A stretch of 64,000 bases of DNA from Antilocapra americana (GCA_007570785.1 ML664199.1:21197619-21261618); one strand, 5' to 3'; positions 25,308 to 37,380 are shown, counted from the first letter of the stretch. The notes: generated by a model not told the origin, from the sequence alone. A program made the numbers and translations.

Positions 25308-25870
25308 TAAGTTCAGTCACTCAGTCATGTCTGACTCTTTGCGAACCCATGAACCACAGCATGCCTTGCCTCCTGGTCCATCAGCAACTCTCAGAGTCCA
25401 CCCAAACCCATGTCCATTGAGTCAGTGATGCCATCCAGCCATCTCATCCTCTGTCGTCCCCTTCTCCTTCTGCCCTCAAACTTTCCCAGCATCAGGGTCT
25501 TTTCCAATGAGTCAGCTCTTTGCATCAGGTGGTCAAAGTATTGCAGTTTCAGCTTCAACATCAGTCCTACCAATGAACACCTAGGACTGATCTCCTTTAG
25601 GATGGACTGGTTGCATCTCCTTGCAGTCCAAGGGACTCTCAAGTGTCTTGTCCAACACCACAGTTCAAAAGCGTCAGTTCTTCAGTGCTCAGCTTTCTTT
25701 ATAGTCCACCTCTCACATCCATACATGACCACTGGAAAAACCATAGCCTTGACTAGACAGACCTTTGTTGACAAAGTAATGTCCCTGCTTTTTACTATGC
25801 TGTCTAGGTTGGTCATAACTTTCCCTCCAAGGAGTAAGTGTCTTTTAGTTTCATGGCTGCAATCACCAAG
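25308..25870 (-). mobile_element. BovB 3' fragment (C-terminal ORF and tail)
   Basis: The minus strand carries the last about 560 bases of BovB. A C-terminal frame reads '[18 protein letters not shown]' then 'MYGCERWTIKKAEH', followed by a shifted frame with '[19 protein letters not shown]'. It is 5'-truncated near 25870 and has frameshifts, so it is inactive. Confidence 0.94.
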
Positions 25871-26095
25871 GTTAAAAGGCAAAATGGCATTTGGGGCTGT
25901 TTTAAAAAGTGAGTTCCAGGATGACTGCTGGGATCAATAGCCATTCAAACTCCATTCCTATAGCATAAATAGGTACCTCTACAACAGCATCTGTAGTCCT
26001 TCCAGTAGCTAATGTCACTGAGATACAGAGGCTTGACTCATGGTTTGTGGACAGCAAGTGGTTAGTAGTATTATTCATCAGCTCAAACATGTACT

Positions 26096-26215
26096 AAGAA
26101 AATTGTATTATCCCTTTTACCGAGATGAATAAATTGAGCGTAACTGAATTTAAGCAAATCATCCAAAATCACATAGCTAGTAACTTAGGATTGGACTGCA
26201 GGCATATTTGACAAC
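26096..26215 (-). mobile_element. MIR fragment
   Basis: 'ttaccgagatgaataaattg', 'caaatcatccaaaatcacat' and 'agctagtaacttaggattgg' match the MIR antisense order of about 'cagatgaggaaactgaggc' and 'aggtcacacagctagtaag'. Confidence 0.7.
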
Positions 26216-26396
26216 AAATCCCTTCTTTTTCACATATTGGTGCCCAGAAACTTTAGTGCATGAATTTGTAAAATCCATTTTGATTATCAGAGTCCTATAT
26301 GTTGTTATCTAACATTTTTTACTGTGTTCCAGCTCTTTGAGCTTTCCAAAAACATAAGATGCTAATGTCTTTATAAATATAGATGTTTGCTACATA

Positions 26397-26515
26397 TTGA
26401 AAGATTTTATAAATACACACACATACACACACATTTTTGTCTCAACTAAACTGAGTCCCATCGGCATTTCAGTATGCTCATCTCTCCCATCTTATACACA
26501 CACACACAGAAACCA
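26397..26515. repeat. (CA)n-rich tracts
   Basis: Interrupted CA repeats at about 26415-26432 and 26498-26509. Low-complexity. Confidence 0.7.
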
Positions 26516-26519
26516 AACC

Positions 26520-27090
26520 AAAATACCCTCCATGTCTCCTTCAGCTTCTCAATGTATCTACCACCTTCAGAACAAAAATTTTAAAGCCAGTTGTCTCTCA
26601 CTGATCCAACTCTTTCCTTAACTATCACTTGCTCCTCAACGTATTCCAGTTTTTTTTTTTATCACCACTAAAAATGTTCTTGTCATGGCCACATGTTCAC
26701 TTCATTTTTATAACTCTAAAGGCCATTATAACCCCAGTGTTCTTTGACTTCTCACAGTGATTTGATGCTGTTAGCTGTTTCCTCTTTCTTAAAATACGCT
26801 CTTTACTCTTGAAATCTGTGCCAACTTAGTTGTGACTTTTCTTTTCTGCTCTGTTTCTTCTCAGCTTCTTTGGTGGACCCCTCTGCTTTGTGTCTGTCTT
26901 CCTGGCTCCCTTTCTGGTCCTTTCTTTTCTTTCTCTGCATACCTCCTGGCCTCATCTCAAACATTCCTGTGACTTTGCTACTGTCTGTGGCTCTGGTCCA
27001 TACTCCTCTCCTGATTTCCAGGCCAACCTTTTCCAACCGCTTATTTGGCATGATTTTCTGGCCCTCAGTCTCAGATTGCCAAAATTGAAT
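26520..27090 (+). mobile_element. L2 LINE ORF2 fragment
   Basis: C/T-rich, protein-derived sequence ('gttcttgtcatggccacatg', 'gtgatttgatgctgttagct', 'ctcagcttctttggtggacc') follows the order of the L2 RT domain, where the family has an AFD-V motif. No frame stays open. This is an ancient, heavily diverged copy. Confidence 0.5.
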
Positions 27091-27261
27091 TTGACATTTT
27101 TCCTATCCCCATCCTTTAAACCTGCACAACTTTTGTATTCCTCTTTGTGAGGGTGAAGTATATGGAGTACATAACTCAGGAAAGTTTTTCGAATGAATTC
27201 AAGAAACACTGAAGATAGAGAATTCACCTTTATTTTCTTCATAGTTCAGTAATGTATACAT

Positions 27262-27481
27262 GCTTCCCTGGTGGCTCAGACGGTAAAGAATCTGCATGCA
27301 ATGTGGGAGACCTGGGTTTGATCCCTGGGTTGGGAAGATCCCCTGGGGGGGGGGGGTGGGACATGGCAACCCTCTCCAGTATTCTTGCCTGGAGAATCCC
27401 CATGGAGGAGGAGCCTGACGAGCTACAGTCCATGGGGTCCCAAAGAGTTGGACATGACTGACTAAGCACAGCGCACAGCAC
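27262..27481 (+). mobile_element. Bov-tA SINE with perfect 11-base TSD
   Basis: The full element runs from 'gcttccctggtggctcagac' onward. The TSD AATGTATACAT lies at 27251-27261 and 27482-27492. A run of 12 G at 27345-27356 replaces the usual 'ctggagaagggaatgg' purine stretch, which may be slippage or a sequencing artefact. Confidence 0.97.
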
Positions 27482-27492
27482 AATGTATACAT

Positions 27493-27899
27493 ACAAAGGA
27501 CTGAAGAAATGGTTTGTAAAATAACATATAATCATTCTTTTCTGTATTCTGTGTGGGGTACAACTAGGAAAACTCCAAGATAAAAGCCCACACCTTGAGC
27601 TTGATTTATAATCCTCAGTACCCCCAGGTGACGTTCATGGGTAGATGATCAGCCCTGTGAGCTCTGAGGTCTCTCTGTACAATGCTAACAGTTTGTTACT
27701 GGGCCTGAAATTCAGCAATCCCAAAGTGTCCCATATATTTAAAAAGTAGTCCATCAGAATATTTCTACTAAGAATCAAGCACAAGCAAAAAGATCTAATC
27801 TGGTAAATTAGTGAATTGATAAATGAATAGAAAGACAAAGGACTCTAATAAAGAGCAAAATAGAGTGGGGATATGCCTTTATAATATTGAATATTTTAG
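27493..27899. other. Unannotated intergenic stretch
   Basis: No repeat or gene is recognised. Confidence 0.4.
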
Positions 27900-28090
27900 G
27901 GAAAATATACTGTTTTTATTGAGGATTTATTTTGCACCAGAAAATATGCTATCAATTTAGTATATAAATTGATCCACCTGATGTTCCCAACAACGTTATG
28001 ACATGGTTATTCTCATTTTAGAGATTAGGAATCCAGTAACAGGGGGCTGAGGTAACATCCAAAGTCATACATCTGTGACTGATAAAGCTT
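27900..28090 (-). mobile_element. MIR SINE
   Basis: The antisense MIR order is visible: 'tttattgaggatttattttg', 'ttcccaacaacgttatgaca', 'tctcattttagagattagg' and 'aaagtcatacatctgtgact'. Confidence 0.65.
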
Positions 28091-28319
28091 AGTAAACATG
28101 TTACAGAGCATGTCAGTAAAGAAGGCTTGATCCAATCAAATTCTGAATGGGAAAGAGACTTAGGGCCATAAACCACAAAGAGGAAACACATTAGAAAGTA
28201 AATATGTATAACATTGTACATTCTTCTTAGTAAAGAAAAATACCATACAGGAAAGCAACACTTTTGTTTCTCTTAAATTAGAAAAAGGGAGGAAGGATGG
28301 GAGAGAGAGAGAGCTAAAG

Positions 28320-29508
28320 ATATCAGGCTGCCTGATTTAAAGCTATGCCACCAAAGCTATAGTAACCAAAACAGTAAGGTACTGGCACAAAAAATAGACA
28401 CACAGATAAATGAAATGGAATAGAGAGACCAGAACTGAACCTACACTTATATGGACAATTAATATATGACAAAGGAAATACAAACATGCAACAGGGGGAA
28501 AGCCTACCACTTCAATAAATGTTGGGAAAGCTATACAGCTACATGTAAAAAAATCAAATTGGGCTTCAAAATGGATTAAAGACTTAAATGTATGACCTGA
28601 AACCATAAAATTTCTGGAAGAAATGTAGGCAGTGCACTCTTTGACATCAATCTTAGCAATATATTCTTTTGGATATGTCTCCTCAAGCAAGAGAAACAAA
28701 AGCAAAAACAAACAACTGAGCCTCCTTAAACTAAAAAGCTTTTGCATAATGAAGGAAACCATTAACAAAATGAAAAGACCACCTGCTGGGAGAAGATATT
28801 TACAAACCATGTAACTAATAAGGGGTTAATATAAAAAATATGCAAAGAAGCAATACAACTCAACATCAAAAACAAACAACTTGATTAAAAAATGGGTCAA
28901 GGAACTGAGTAAACATTTTTTCCAAAGAGGCCAATGGGCACATAAAAAGATGCTCAACATCACTAATCAGTAATCATCAGGGAAATGCAAATAAAAACTA
29001 GAATTGAAATCACCTCATACCTGTCGGAATGGCTATTATCAAAAAGACAACAAATAGCAAGTGTTGACCAGGATGAAGGAAAAAGAGAATCTTTGTGCAC
29101 TGTTGGTGGGAATATAAATTGATACAGCCACTATGTAAAACAGTATGGAGGTTCCTCAAAAAACTAAAACTAGAACTATCATATAATCTAACATTCCACT
29201 CCTGGGAATATATCTGAAAAAAAAATGAAAACACTAGTTTGAAAAGATATATGCACCCCAGTATTCATAGCAACACTATTTGTAATAGGAAAGACATGAA
29301 ATCTGTATAAGTGTTCATCAACAAACAAATGGATACGGAAGATGTGGTACACATACACACACAGAGACACACACATACAATGAAATATTATGTAACCATG
29401 AAAAATGAAATTTTACTATTTATGACACCACAAGTGGACTTAGAGGGTACTATGCTAATTAATACAAGTCAGGCAGAGGAAGACAAATACTATATGATTT
29501 CACTTACA
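28320..29508 (+). mobile_element. L1 ORF2 C-terminal part, 5'-truncated
   Basis: Clear L1 order: 'gtactggcacaaaaaataga', 'ggattaaagacttaaatgta', 'ccattaacaaaatgaaaaga', 'gaaatgcaaataaaaactag', 'tgcactgttggtgggaat' and 'tatatgatttcacttaca'. The frame has many stops. Its 3' UTR resumes at 30113 after a Tigger insertion. Confidence 0.92.
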
Positions 29509-30112
29509 CAGTAAATCTACATACAAACCTTCAAGTTGCAAACTTTCAAAGATGTGAATGTACCCAGACGAAGGATGAAGAGAGACAAGAGAAAGAAGTA
29601 ACTGAAGAACCTAAGAGATTTATGACACAGGAAATGTCAAGGAGATTTTCTTTGTTTGAGGAGGCACTATTAGTTTTGAGGCACAGGACCCAAACAAAGA
29701 ACGGTACAGCAACTGTTCAGAATGTAATCCAATGCTACCATGTCATCTATGATGAGAACTACTACCCAGGCATCACTGGATAGATTTTTCAGGAGAATAG
29801 ATAGAATTGAATCCAGCAAGGAACCAGAGCCTGTGCCATCAGTGTTAAGCATGAGTGAAACTGCAGCTCGTCCTCCATCTCCTTTTGCTGACAGTCCTTT
29901 ATCTCTACTATCTCCCACCTCTTCTCCCTCCTACAGTCAGTAAGTCTTCTTGCCAGTGCCCTTGATGCCAGCCCCTGTATGTTTCAGCTGTTTGTACAGT
30001 GCTATGTACTTGTCAAGGTGCTGTATTATAAGGTTAAAAAATGTTTTCTTTATTTTGTGTGTTTGTTTGTTGTTTTATGTATTGTGTGAAAAGTATTATA
30101 AACCACTTATTG
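29509..30112 (+). mobile_element. Tigger (pogo/Tc1-mariner) DNA transposon, internally deleted
   Basis: It begins with the Tigger terminal repeat 'cagtaaatctacatacaaac' and 'ttcaagttgcaaactttc', jumps to the transposase C-terminal coding region, and then shows the Tigger 3' part ('cttgatgccagcccctgtat', 'gtgaaaagtattataaacc'). The distal 3' terminal repeat is missing. L1 sequence is continuous on both sides, 'gatttcactta' before and 'gatctaaaacaaaaagcaaa' after, so the element inserted into L1 at what was probably a TA. Confidence 0.85.
29575..29943 (+). pseudogene. Tigger transposase C-terminal remnant
   Basis: Translated pieces include 'EEPKRFMTQEMS' and, after a frame change, 'TTTQASLDRFFRRIDRI', 'ESSKEPEPVPS' and 'MSETAARPPSPFADSP', ending at a stop at 29941-29943. 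This is the Ser/Pro-rich tail of pogo-like (TIGD-related) transposases. The DNA-binding CENP-B-like and DDE catalytic parts are absent, so it has no activity. Confidence 0.75.
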
Positions 30113-30340
30113 TTTGTGAGATCTAAAACAAAAAGCAAATGAACAAACATAACTAAACAGAAAGAGAGTCATGGATTCAAGGAACAAATAGCTGGTTGCC
30201 TAAGAGGGTGAGGGAAGGAGAAAAATAGGTGTGGGGGATTAAGAGGTACAAGTTTTTAGATACAAAATAAATGCCCCAGGGATATTAAATGGCATTGCAG
30301 GTAATCAAAATACCTAGTGATAGGATAACCTTATAATTCA
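30113..30340 (+). mobile_element. L1 3' UTR, continuation of the 28320 copy
   Basis: 'caaatgaacaaacataacta', 'aagagagtcatggattcaag' and 'ggggattaagaggtacaagt' are L1 3' UTR sequence in direct continuation of the piece ending at 29508. Confidence 0.85.
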
Positions 30341-30396
30341 TGAGAGACTTTCCTGGTGGCTGAAATCTGTAGATTATCCAAGCATTAAAATAGCTA

Positions 30397-30583
30397 TGCT
30401 GGGAAGGATTGGGGACAGGAGGAGAAGGGGACGACAGAGGATGAGATGGCTGGATGGCATCACCGACTCAATGAACATGGGTTTGGGTAGACTCCGGGAG
30501 TTGGTGATGGACAGGGAGGCCTGGTGTGCTGCAGTTCATGGGGTTACAAAGAGTCAGACGTGACTGAAATGAACTGTACTGAA
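30397..30583 (+). mobile_element. BovB 3' end fragment
   Basis: The last about 190 bases of BovB ('gggacaggaggagaagggga', 'ggctggatggcatcaccgac', 'atgaactgtactga'). Well conserved but severely 5'-truncated. Confidence 0.94.
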
Positions 30584-30904
30584 AATAGATATTTTAAAGA
30601 ATACTATAGAAATATAGAGGATGTATGTGATGTAATGTCAAGAAATCTGAATATAAACTTTATCCTGTCTATAGTTAATTTTATACTTATGGCAAGAAAG
30701 AACATAGAAAAATGAAGAAAACTGTTACTATGTTAATTTTGATATTGTGAGTTTCTTTATTAAATAACATTCTTTTCTTTGTTGTTGTTATAGCATTGTT
30801 CATGCAATATGTGAAATTCAGAATTAAACCAGTGAGCTATATGTGATACAGGAAGCTTTGTAAATGCTCTGTAGCAATAGTTTGAAATAAGCAAAAAAGT
30901 ATCA

Positions 30905-31040
30905 TTATGTACTGGGAAAAGCCCAGGGCTTTGAATACAAACAAACTTGGTTTCTGAATTCTGGTTCCAGCATGTGGTTTTAGATCAATCACAGCTGATT
31001 TGACCCTTAGGTTTTTCATTTGAAAAAAAAACTTAGATGC
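30905..31040 (+). mobile_element. MIR 5' half
   Basis: 'tgtactgggaaaagcccagg', 'gctttgaatacaaacaaac', 'ttggtttctgaattctggtt' and 'ggtttttcatttgaaaaa' follow MIR order from head to the 'tcctcatctgtaaaatgg' region. Confidence 0.6.
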
Positions 31041-33647
31041 TTAGATTAGTAGTCAGTAATATTTAGCTCCTTCTGAGGTGCTCCTATCTGATTTTCCAGA
31101 TGCAAAAAGCAAATAAAAACCAAATAAACCCAAAACCCCAAAGCCTGTCAATTCTATCAATTGAAAAAAAACTTCATTTGGTAGATTATTCTTCAGATCT
31201 CAGTATCAGTATCTTCATTTTTGGTTTTTGAAGCACTAGAAATTATATCCTTTAGTGGAATGGAACTTTTCCTTTTTCCAAGTATTGAAAATAGGCTCAT
31301 TTCTGTCCAGCATAATGGTGATCACATCTATGTTCGTGACTATATAGCATGAGCTATATGGAAGATGTAAGAACAGGATGAGCATTCTAACTTTCTGAGG
31401 ACCTCTCTTCTCATCTTCTGACTTTTTGAATTAGAACTTTTTGTTAGAAAGAGTCACCCCAATAAGGCAAGGATTTGAAAATGAAAAGACTAATGTATTA
31501 TTTGAGAATAGGGAAAGTGTTTCTCTTTGTTATGCTCTTTCCTCTGCAAGTAGAAAAATGTGATATTCATACCACTGATGGTACTCTATTTGATTGTGGG
31601 TAGTATATAGCTTTCAAAATTTTAATAGTTATGGTTTTATTTTAATGTATATTAGGAAAAAATTGCCACTAATGTTTGACACATACACTCTAGGAATTAT
31701 GCAAGATGATCTACTTTGGTACAAAAAGAAAATATTTGAACTTCTATTTATATTCCTTTCTTAACTTATCCTTGACATTTTTCTGTTTGTCATAATGTGA
31801 ATAATATATTTGTATAGTGATACATGTACATTGTTGTAAATAGAACAATGCATGGCTGAATGTCGAGGCTCAGCATTTCTACTTATGGGATATGTAAACT
31901 AAAAAATTCAGAGACCCCTCTATTAGAGACATATTGGTTTTCCATTTTTAATGTAATATAGAGTTTTCTTTAGAGTAAAATCTTTAGGTAAGAGCTAACA
32001 TAGAGTAAATAATAGTATAGGAACACAGATATGTCACAAACCAGGATAGTGAGACAAGAATTACTTAAGTTCAGACACCTCAGCAGAGAATATTGGATAA
32101 CAAAAGGAGTATGGCAGCATTCAAATAAAAACACATCCATCTACTAGACTTGCCTAAGCCCATAGTTTTCTGGGAAAGCCCGTCTTCCTGGAATGGCAGA
32201 AGATCATAACCCTGATCAGAAAAAGAGCAAAGTGGACTCTGAGAGCTCTTGGTAGAGCAGAATCAAAAGACTAGTGCCAGGTCATAAGGTGGTCATTGCT
32301 TCAGGGCTTAAGCATCATTTCTATGTAGCCTCCGTCTACTAGCTTCAGACCTTGCCTTATATTTAAAGCTCTGTTTCATGACTGATATGGAGTGGAGAGA
32401 GGCTTGAAATTCCTACAACATAAGGAGAAGTTGAGAATAATTCAGTCAGTCAAATACTCTACAGACATGTTTTTTTTTTTTTTTTTGCAACCACCTACCC
32501 TTAGAAAAGTAAAGAGGCAGCAAGAAACTAAAACTGGAGCTGCTTACCAGGGCAAATTGTAAATAAATCCTAAATGATATAATTTTGACACATTAAAGAT
32601 GAAATAACATATCCTTTCAAAATGTCAATTTATAAGTTTGTATCTGCTTTGATTTTTTTAAAGGGAAAGCTTTGTTTGTTTTTTTAAGAGAACAAGCAGT
32701 ATATTTACCTTAATACATTTGAAGACTAAAATGCTATAAAAGTGTCTTCGGATTTTGATCAAATAATCTAGTTCTGAATCTATGTAATCCATTAGAGAAA
32801 AAAGTAGCCGCTGCAGTGTGAGAATCATTTTTTTTAATCCACTTGAATTATGTGAGACTGAAGGAAAATAGGTTGTTGGTTGTTTTTGCCAAATAATTAG
32901 CTATTATTAACATGGAAACTGTATGTCAACAAATGGACTGGAAGAACACCACAGTACTTAGGCCAAAGTAAGAAATTGTTGATTTCTGATTGTTAAGCTC
33001 AGGAACATTTTTAAAAATAAGTGACAAAAGCCAGCCCATCTGCATGATTATGATTTTGGGTCCAGTTTCATTTTTAGTTATCAAATTTGTAAGAAAGTTA
33101 TTGACTCTACATTTGTACCTGCCTCCACTGACTTCCCTTGCAGTACTATATAACTAAGTATGTTTAGACATTTAATCACATTTTTAACCTAGAATTTACC
33201 TAAAATTGTCCCTAATGGGTGTAAATACAGGATAAAAAGAAGGAGGACAAGGGTGATATCTAGGAAACTCAAGGTGACCTTTTTCCTTCTTGAGCCTAGA
33301 GAGTTTCTAACTACTTAGTAAGTATGACTCGCTAAGGACTGACCTCTAATGAATCTGCCTGGTCTGACACATTCTTTCACTTAGAGAAAAGAGGTCTGAA
33401 ATGGATTTTGAGCTATCATAAAGCTCACTTATACTCATTTTGTTCGGGCTTGACCTCAGACTTAGAGATGTTGGCCTAAACACGTTATTCTCATTCCAGT
33501 GGCTGACAACATTCATGCTGAACCTTCCCTCTGCTATGACTTATTTATTCTTATCTGTGTTTTTAGGATCAAAAACCACTATAGGCCTTTGAAGAATAAT
33601 TTTTGTATATAGGGGGAAATATCTTGGGGTAACTTCCTTCCTAATAT
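31041..33647. other. About 2.6 kb unannotated, AT-rich
   Basis: I see no recognisable repeat except short A and T runs, the longest at about 32470-32486, and no protein-like frame or RNA gene. Old unrecognised repeats cannot be excluded. Confidence 0.45.
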
Positions 33648-33858
33648 ATGTGTGTATTAGCCTCTCAGTCAGGTCTGACTCTTTGTGACCCCATGGACAG
33701 TAGCCTGCCAGGATCCTCTGTTCATGGAATTCTGCAGTCAAGAATACTCGAGTGGGTAGCCATTCCCTTCTCCAGGGGATTTTCCCAACCCAGGGATTGA
33801 ACCTGGGTCTCCTGCATTGCAGGCAGATTCTTCACCGTCTAAGCCACCAGGGGAGCCT
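33648..33858 (-). mobile_element. Bov-tA SINE
   Basis: On the minus strand it runs from the head 'ggctcccctggtggcttaga' through 'aatctgcctgcaatgcagga' to the tail near 'tgactgagaggc'. A short TG tract is the tail complement. Confidence 0.94.
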
Positions 33859-33957
33859 CCTTTACTAAGCACTCACTTAAAAATTCCCTGATTTTTAAAA
33901 TTCCATGGTGTTTGATGGGTAGACTTAAATGCCTTCTGTTTGGTTTGTTGTTGTTGT

Positions 33958-34537
33958 TTTTCAGTCACTAAATCATGTCTGACTCTTGCTACCCCATGGA
34001 CTGTGGCATGCCAGGCTTCCCTATCTTTCACTATGTCCTGGAGTTTGCTCAAACTCTTGTCCATTGAATCATGGACGTGAGTGATGCCATCCAACCATCT
34101 CATCTTCTGTCACCCCATACTCTTTGTGCCCTCAATCTTTCCTAGCTTCAGGGTCATTTCCAATGAGTTGAGTCTTTGTATCAGGTGGCCAAAGTATTGG
34201 AGCTTCAGCATCAGTCCTTTCAATGAATATTCAGGGTTGATATCCTTTAGGATTGACCCGTTTGATCTCCTTACAGTCCAACAGATTCTCCAAAGTCTTC
34301 TCCAGCCCTACAATTCAAAAGCATCAGTCTTCAGTGTTCAGCCTTCTTTATTTTCCAACTCTCATATCTGTATGTGACTATATGGACCTTTGTTGGCAAA
34401 GTGATGTCTCTGCTTTTTAATACACTGTCAAGGTTTGTCATAGCTTTTCTTCCAAGAAGTAAATTTCTTTTAATTTCATGGCTGCAGTCACCAACTGCAG
34501 TGATTTTAGAGGCCAAGAAAATAAAATCTTGTTTGGT
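33958..34537 (-). mobile_element. BovB 3' fragment
   Basis: The minus strand holds about 580 bases of the BovB C-terminal region and tail. A frame with 'SHEIKRNLLLGRKAMTNL' and 'DSVLKSRDITLPTKV' is visible, then frameshifts. A (TTG)n at 33946-33958 is the complement of its A-rich tail. Moderately diverged. Confidence 0.93.
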
Positions 34538-35850
34538 TTACATTATGCCTTCAGTTTTTCCTCATTGATCATCAATATCTTATAACCCAGTCCATCTTTT
34601 TCTTCTTTCTTCATTTCTATGTTAGAGAATCCTGTAGAAGCATACAGGTCATAAAAAGTCCCCTTTAAGCTGGGGATTTTTACAGATTTTTTTTTCCCCT
34701 GAATCTCATATGAATTCAGCAAGTGAGATTGGAGGAAATAAACTGAACATAAGAAGAGTGAGCTGATGGGACAAGGACATTATGGAATATTGTTTTGTTT
34801 CTAATAGCTTCATGTGGGTTGAAGGCCATCTGGATGACATTATGGGAAAAGGGCAGCCTGCTGGAATATTTGGAAGGGAATTAGGTTTATTAGATAATTT
34901 TTGCAATGAAATAGAGATTTTGGAACACCTGAAAGGAGCAGGGAAGTCAGAGAACTACAGAAAGTAATATTTGATTATTCAATGGATTTTCCAGAAATCA
35001 ATATGATATTACAGATAAGAAGAGTTGTTATTCTGGAGAGTAGAAAAGTACATTGCTAAAATGACTCCCCAAACCAGTATGGAGTTACTCAAAACAAAGA
35101 ACATAGAATTAGTAGTTTATTTCAGGGAAAGTACAATGACCTTTAAAACTGATAGAAAAACATGCAGTTTACCTCTCTTTTCAGAAACAGCGTATTCATT
35201 TTCTTTCTAATATTCTGTTTACTTTTTTGAATTTGGTTCATGTTAAGGATATATTTTGGTTTGAGAATTCTTGAATCTTGTACGTTTGTTTAGGATAGAA
35301 ACTATTTTTTTCTTAAATATGGATTATTTAAATAGGGATGCTATTAAGAAACCTGCTCAGGAAGAAATATTAAATTTATATTATAGTTTTATTGTCTAGA
35401 TGACATTAACATATTACAGACCAATGTTTACCCACCACAAGAATACGATTTCCAAGTTTAATAGCATTAACTTTAGAAACTAAAGTAAAAGATATGATAG
35501 TAGCTTTCAAATCAGAATCTCTAGAAATTTGGTTTATGTAACTGTTTAAAAGAATCCACATGAAAGTGTATGTAGCAATTGTCATTTTTACATTTAGAAC
35601 ATTTTAAATGATGGGGCAGCAATTCAAATTTACCAATAAACTTGAAAGAATTTGCTAAACCTTTAGGTAGTTACTTTTTCCCAATGGTATATAACAAAAC
35701 ACAAATTCAGTGACTGTACTTGGCTACAAATGCTTATAGTAATAATAATAAATGGTATTTATCTGTGAATTTAATAGTCTATACTGTGTCACACACATAC
35801 ATTATCGTCTAGATGGTGGGTCTTTAAGAGGGTTTTTTTAAATGTGGATT
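34538..35850. other. Unannotated intergenic stretch
   Basis: AT-rich with no recognised repeat. The open frames of about 60 codons have no motif. Confidence 0.4.
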
Positions 35851-35854
35851 TTTC

Positions 35855-36790
35855 AAGAAGGGTCGATCAAGATGGCAGAGTAAGAGGATGTGGAGGTCAC
35901 CTCCCCACATGAACATATTAAAATTATGTCTACATGTGGAACAATTCACACTGTAAACTAACTGGAAACTGGGAGAAAGAATATAAGAAACAGTCTTGGT
36001 CTCACAACTAAGGCCATAAGAAATATGTACATGTAATTGGATAGGAAGGAAATAAAAATGGTGGGATAGAGACCTGTGCCCTTGAGAGGAGACTCAGAGG
36101 AAAAGGGCAGATACCCAGCTGGAGACCCACCCTGGGGAGTGAGTGTTAGAACCACAGATTGAGTCCCCTAGTTCTCTGGTTCTGGGTGGTGAAGATGAGC
36201 CTCCTTGGCTGGTTAGAGGACCAGGAGGGTTGTGAGACGCATGTTTCTCTTGTGAGGAACATTTATTCATTGACCTGCACCTGATAGGATGGACAGAGGC
36301 CCACTTTAATAGTTTCTGGGTTTCATGCAACCTCCTCAGTGCACCTCAGCCCAAGCCAAGTGAATGCTCCAGTCCTGGTTGTTCCACATCACAGTGTGGC
36401 ACTGGACTTCTGGTGGCTGAAACCAGGAAGAGGACCCAGCCATGGTCCATGGAGATGGCCCAGTCCTGGAGCAGAGCCTATATGGCTGGCAGTGGTCATT
36501 GTTGGCCCTTATTTAAGCAGCACGTGAGAAGTAATCCTGATCTCTGATGGTGGGAGGTCCACCACAGTTCACCTCCTGATACATGCTGAGAGTTTATGCT
36601 GGCCCTACCTCCTTAGCAGTGGAGGGAGTGGCAGAGGCTGGGGATAGTGATTGGCTCTGAGGGGCAAAGGGGACCTGAGACAGTGTCTGGGCCAATTGAG
36701 GGAAACAATAGCAGGTACCTGAAGAGACAGCACATTGGAGACACTTTGGATCTCAGTCTCTGGCTCACATGAGCCGAGATTCCATACAGG
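35855..36790 (+). mobile_element. Ancient L1 5' leader
   Basis: 'gatcaagatggcagagtaag' and 'aggtcacctccccacatgaa' are the start of an L1 5' UTR. It is GC-richer than its surroundings. Minus-strand frames of up to 123 codons (36605-36976) are shadows. The sequence then jumps directly to ORF2, so ORF1 and the first part of the endonuclease are missing. Confidence 0.75.
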
Positions 36791-37068
36791 AGAAACTGAC
36801 AATAATACAATAATAATAGAGGACTTTAACCCACCATTTGCATCATGGGCAGATTGTTCAGACATGAAATCAATACAATAATAGTCTAAATGACACAATA
36901 GACCAGTTGAATGCAATAAGTATTTACAGGATATTACATCTAAAAATAGCAGAATACATATTCTTTTCAAGTGCACATGGAATGTTCTCTAGGATAGCTC
37001 ACAAGCTAGGCCACAAAACAAATCTCAACAAATTTAAGAGGATAGAGATTATGTCCCTCTCTCTCTGT

Positions 37069-37070
<2 letters not shown>
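36791..37070 (+). mobile_element. Ancient L1 ORF2 endonuclease remnant
   Basis: 'gaggactttaacccaccatt' encodes the GDFN-type endonuclease segment. Downstream a frame reads 'AEYIFFSSAHGMFSRIAHK' then 'LGHKTNLNKFKRIEI', the end of the L1 endonuclease domain. The catalytic Ser-Asp-His stretch expected next is replaced by a dinucleotide expansion. Confidence 0.88.
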
Positions 37071-37119
<49 letters not shown>

Positions 37120-37129
37120 NNNNNNNNNN

Positions 37130-37176
<47 letters not shown>
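37071..37176. repeat. (TA)n microsatellite containing a 10-N assembly gap
   Basis: An AT dinucleotide tract runs on both sides of an N run at 37120-37129. True length and composition are unknown. Protein-like Tyr/Ile frames across it are artefacts. Confidence 0.97.
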
Positions 37177-37179
<3 letters not shown>

Positions 37180-37188
37180 ACCACAGTA

Positions 37189-37380
37189 GGGCTTCCAAGG
37201 TGGTAAAAAGCCTGTCTGAGACACAAGAGATACAGGTTCAATCCCTGGGTCAGGAAGATCCCCTGGGGAGGAGATGGCAACCCACTCCAATATTCTTGCC
37301 TGGAAAACTTTATGGACAGAGGAGCCTGGATGACTGCAGTTCATGGAAGAATCGGACATGACTGAGAGACTGAGCATGGG
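37189..37380 (+). mobile_element. Bov-tA SINE inside L1
   Basis: The head is shortened ('gggcttccaaggtggtaaaa'). The body 'gggtcaggaagatcccctgg' and 'cccactccaatattcttgcc' is typical. L1 sequence resumes right after ('aacagtatgaaactagaaat'). A short imperfect repeat around 'cagta' flanks it, so the TSD is uncertain. Confidence 0.9.

Noticed and set aside
30345..30396. 'ctttcctggtggct' as a Bov-tA head next to the BovB tail
   Set aside because: Only about 14 bases match and the following tRNA-like sequence is absent. It may be a tiny remnant, but this cannot be supported.
36605..36976. 123-codon minus-strand open frame
   Set aside because: Antisense shadow of the ancient L1 leader and endonuclease segment.
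37060..37190. Tyr/Ile alternating peptide as a low-complexity protein
   Set aside because: Translation of a (TA)n tract across an N gap. An artefact.
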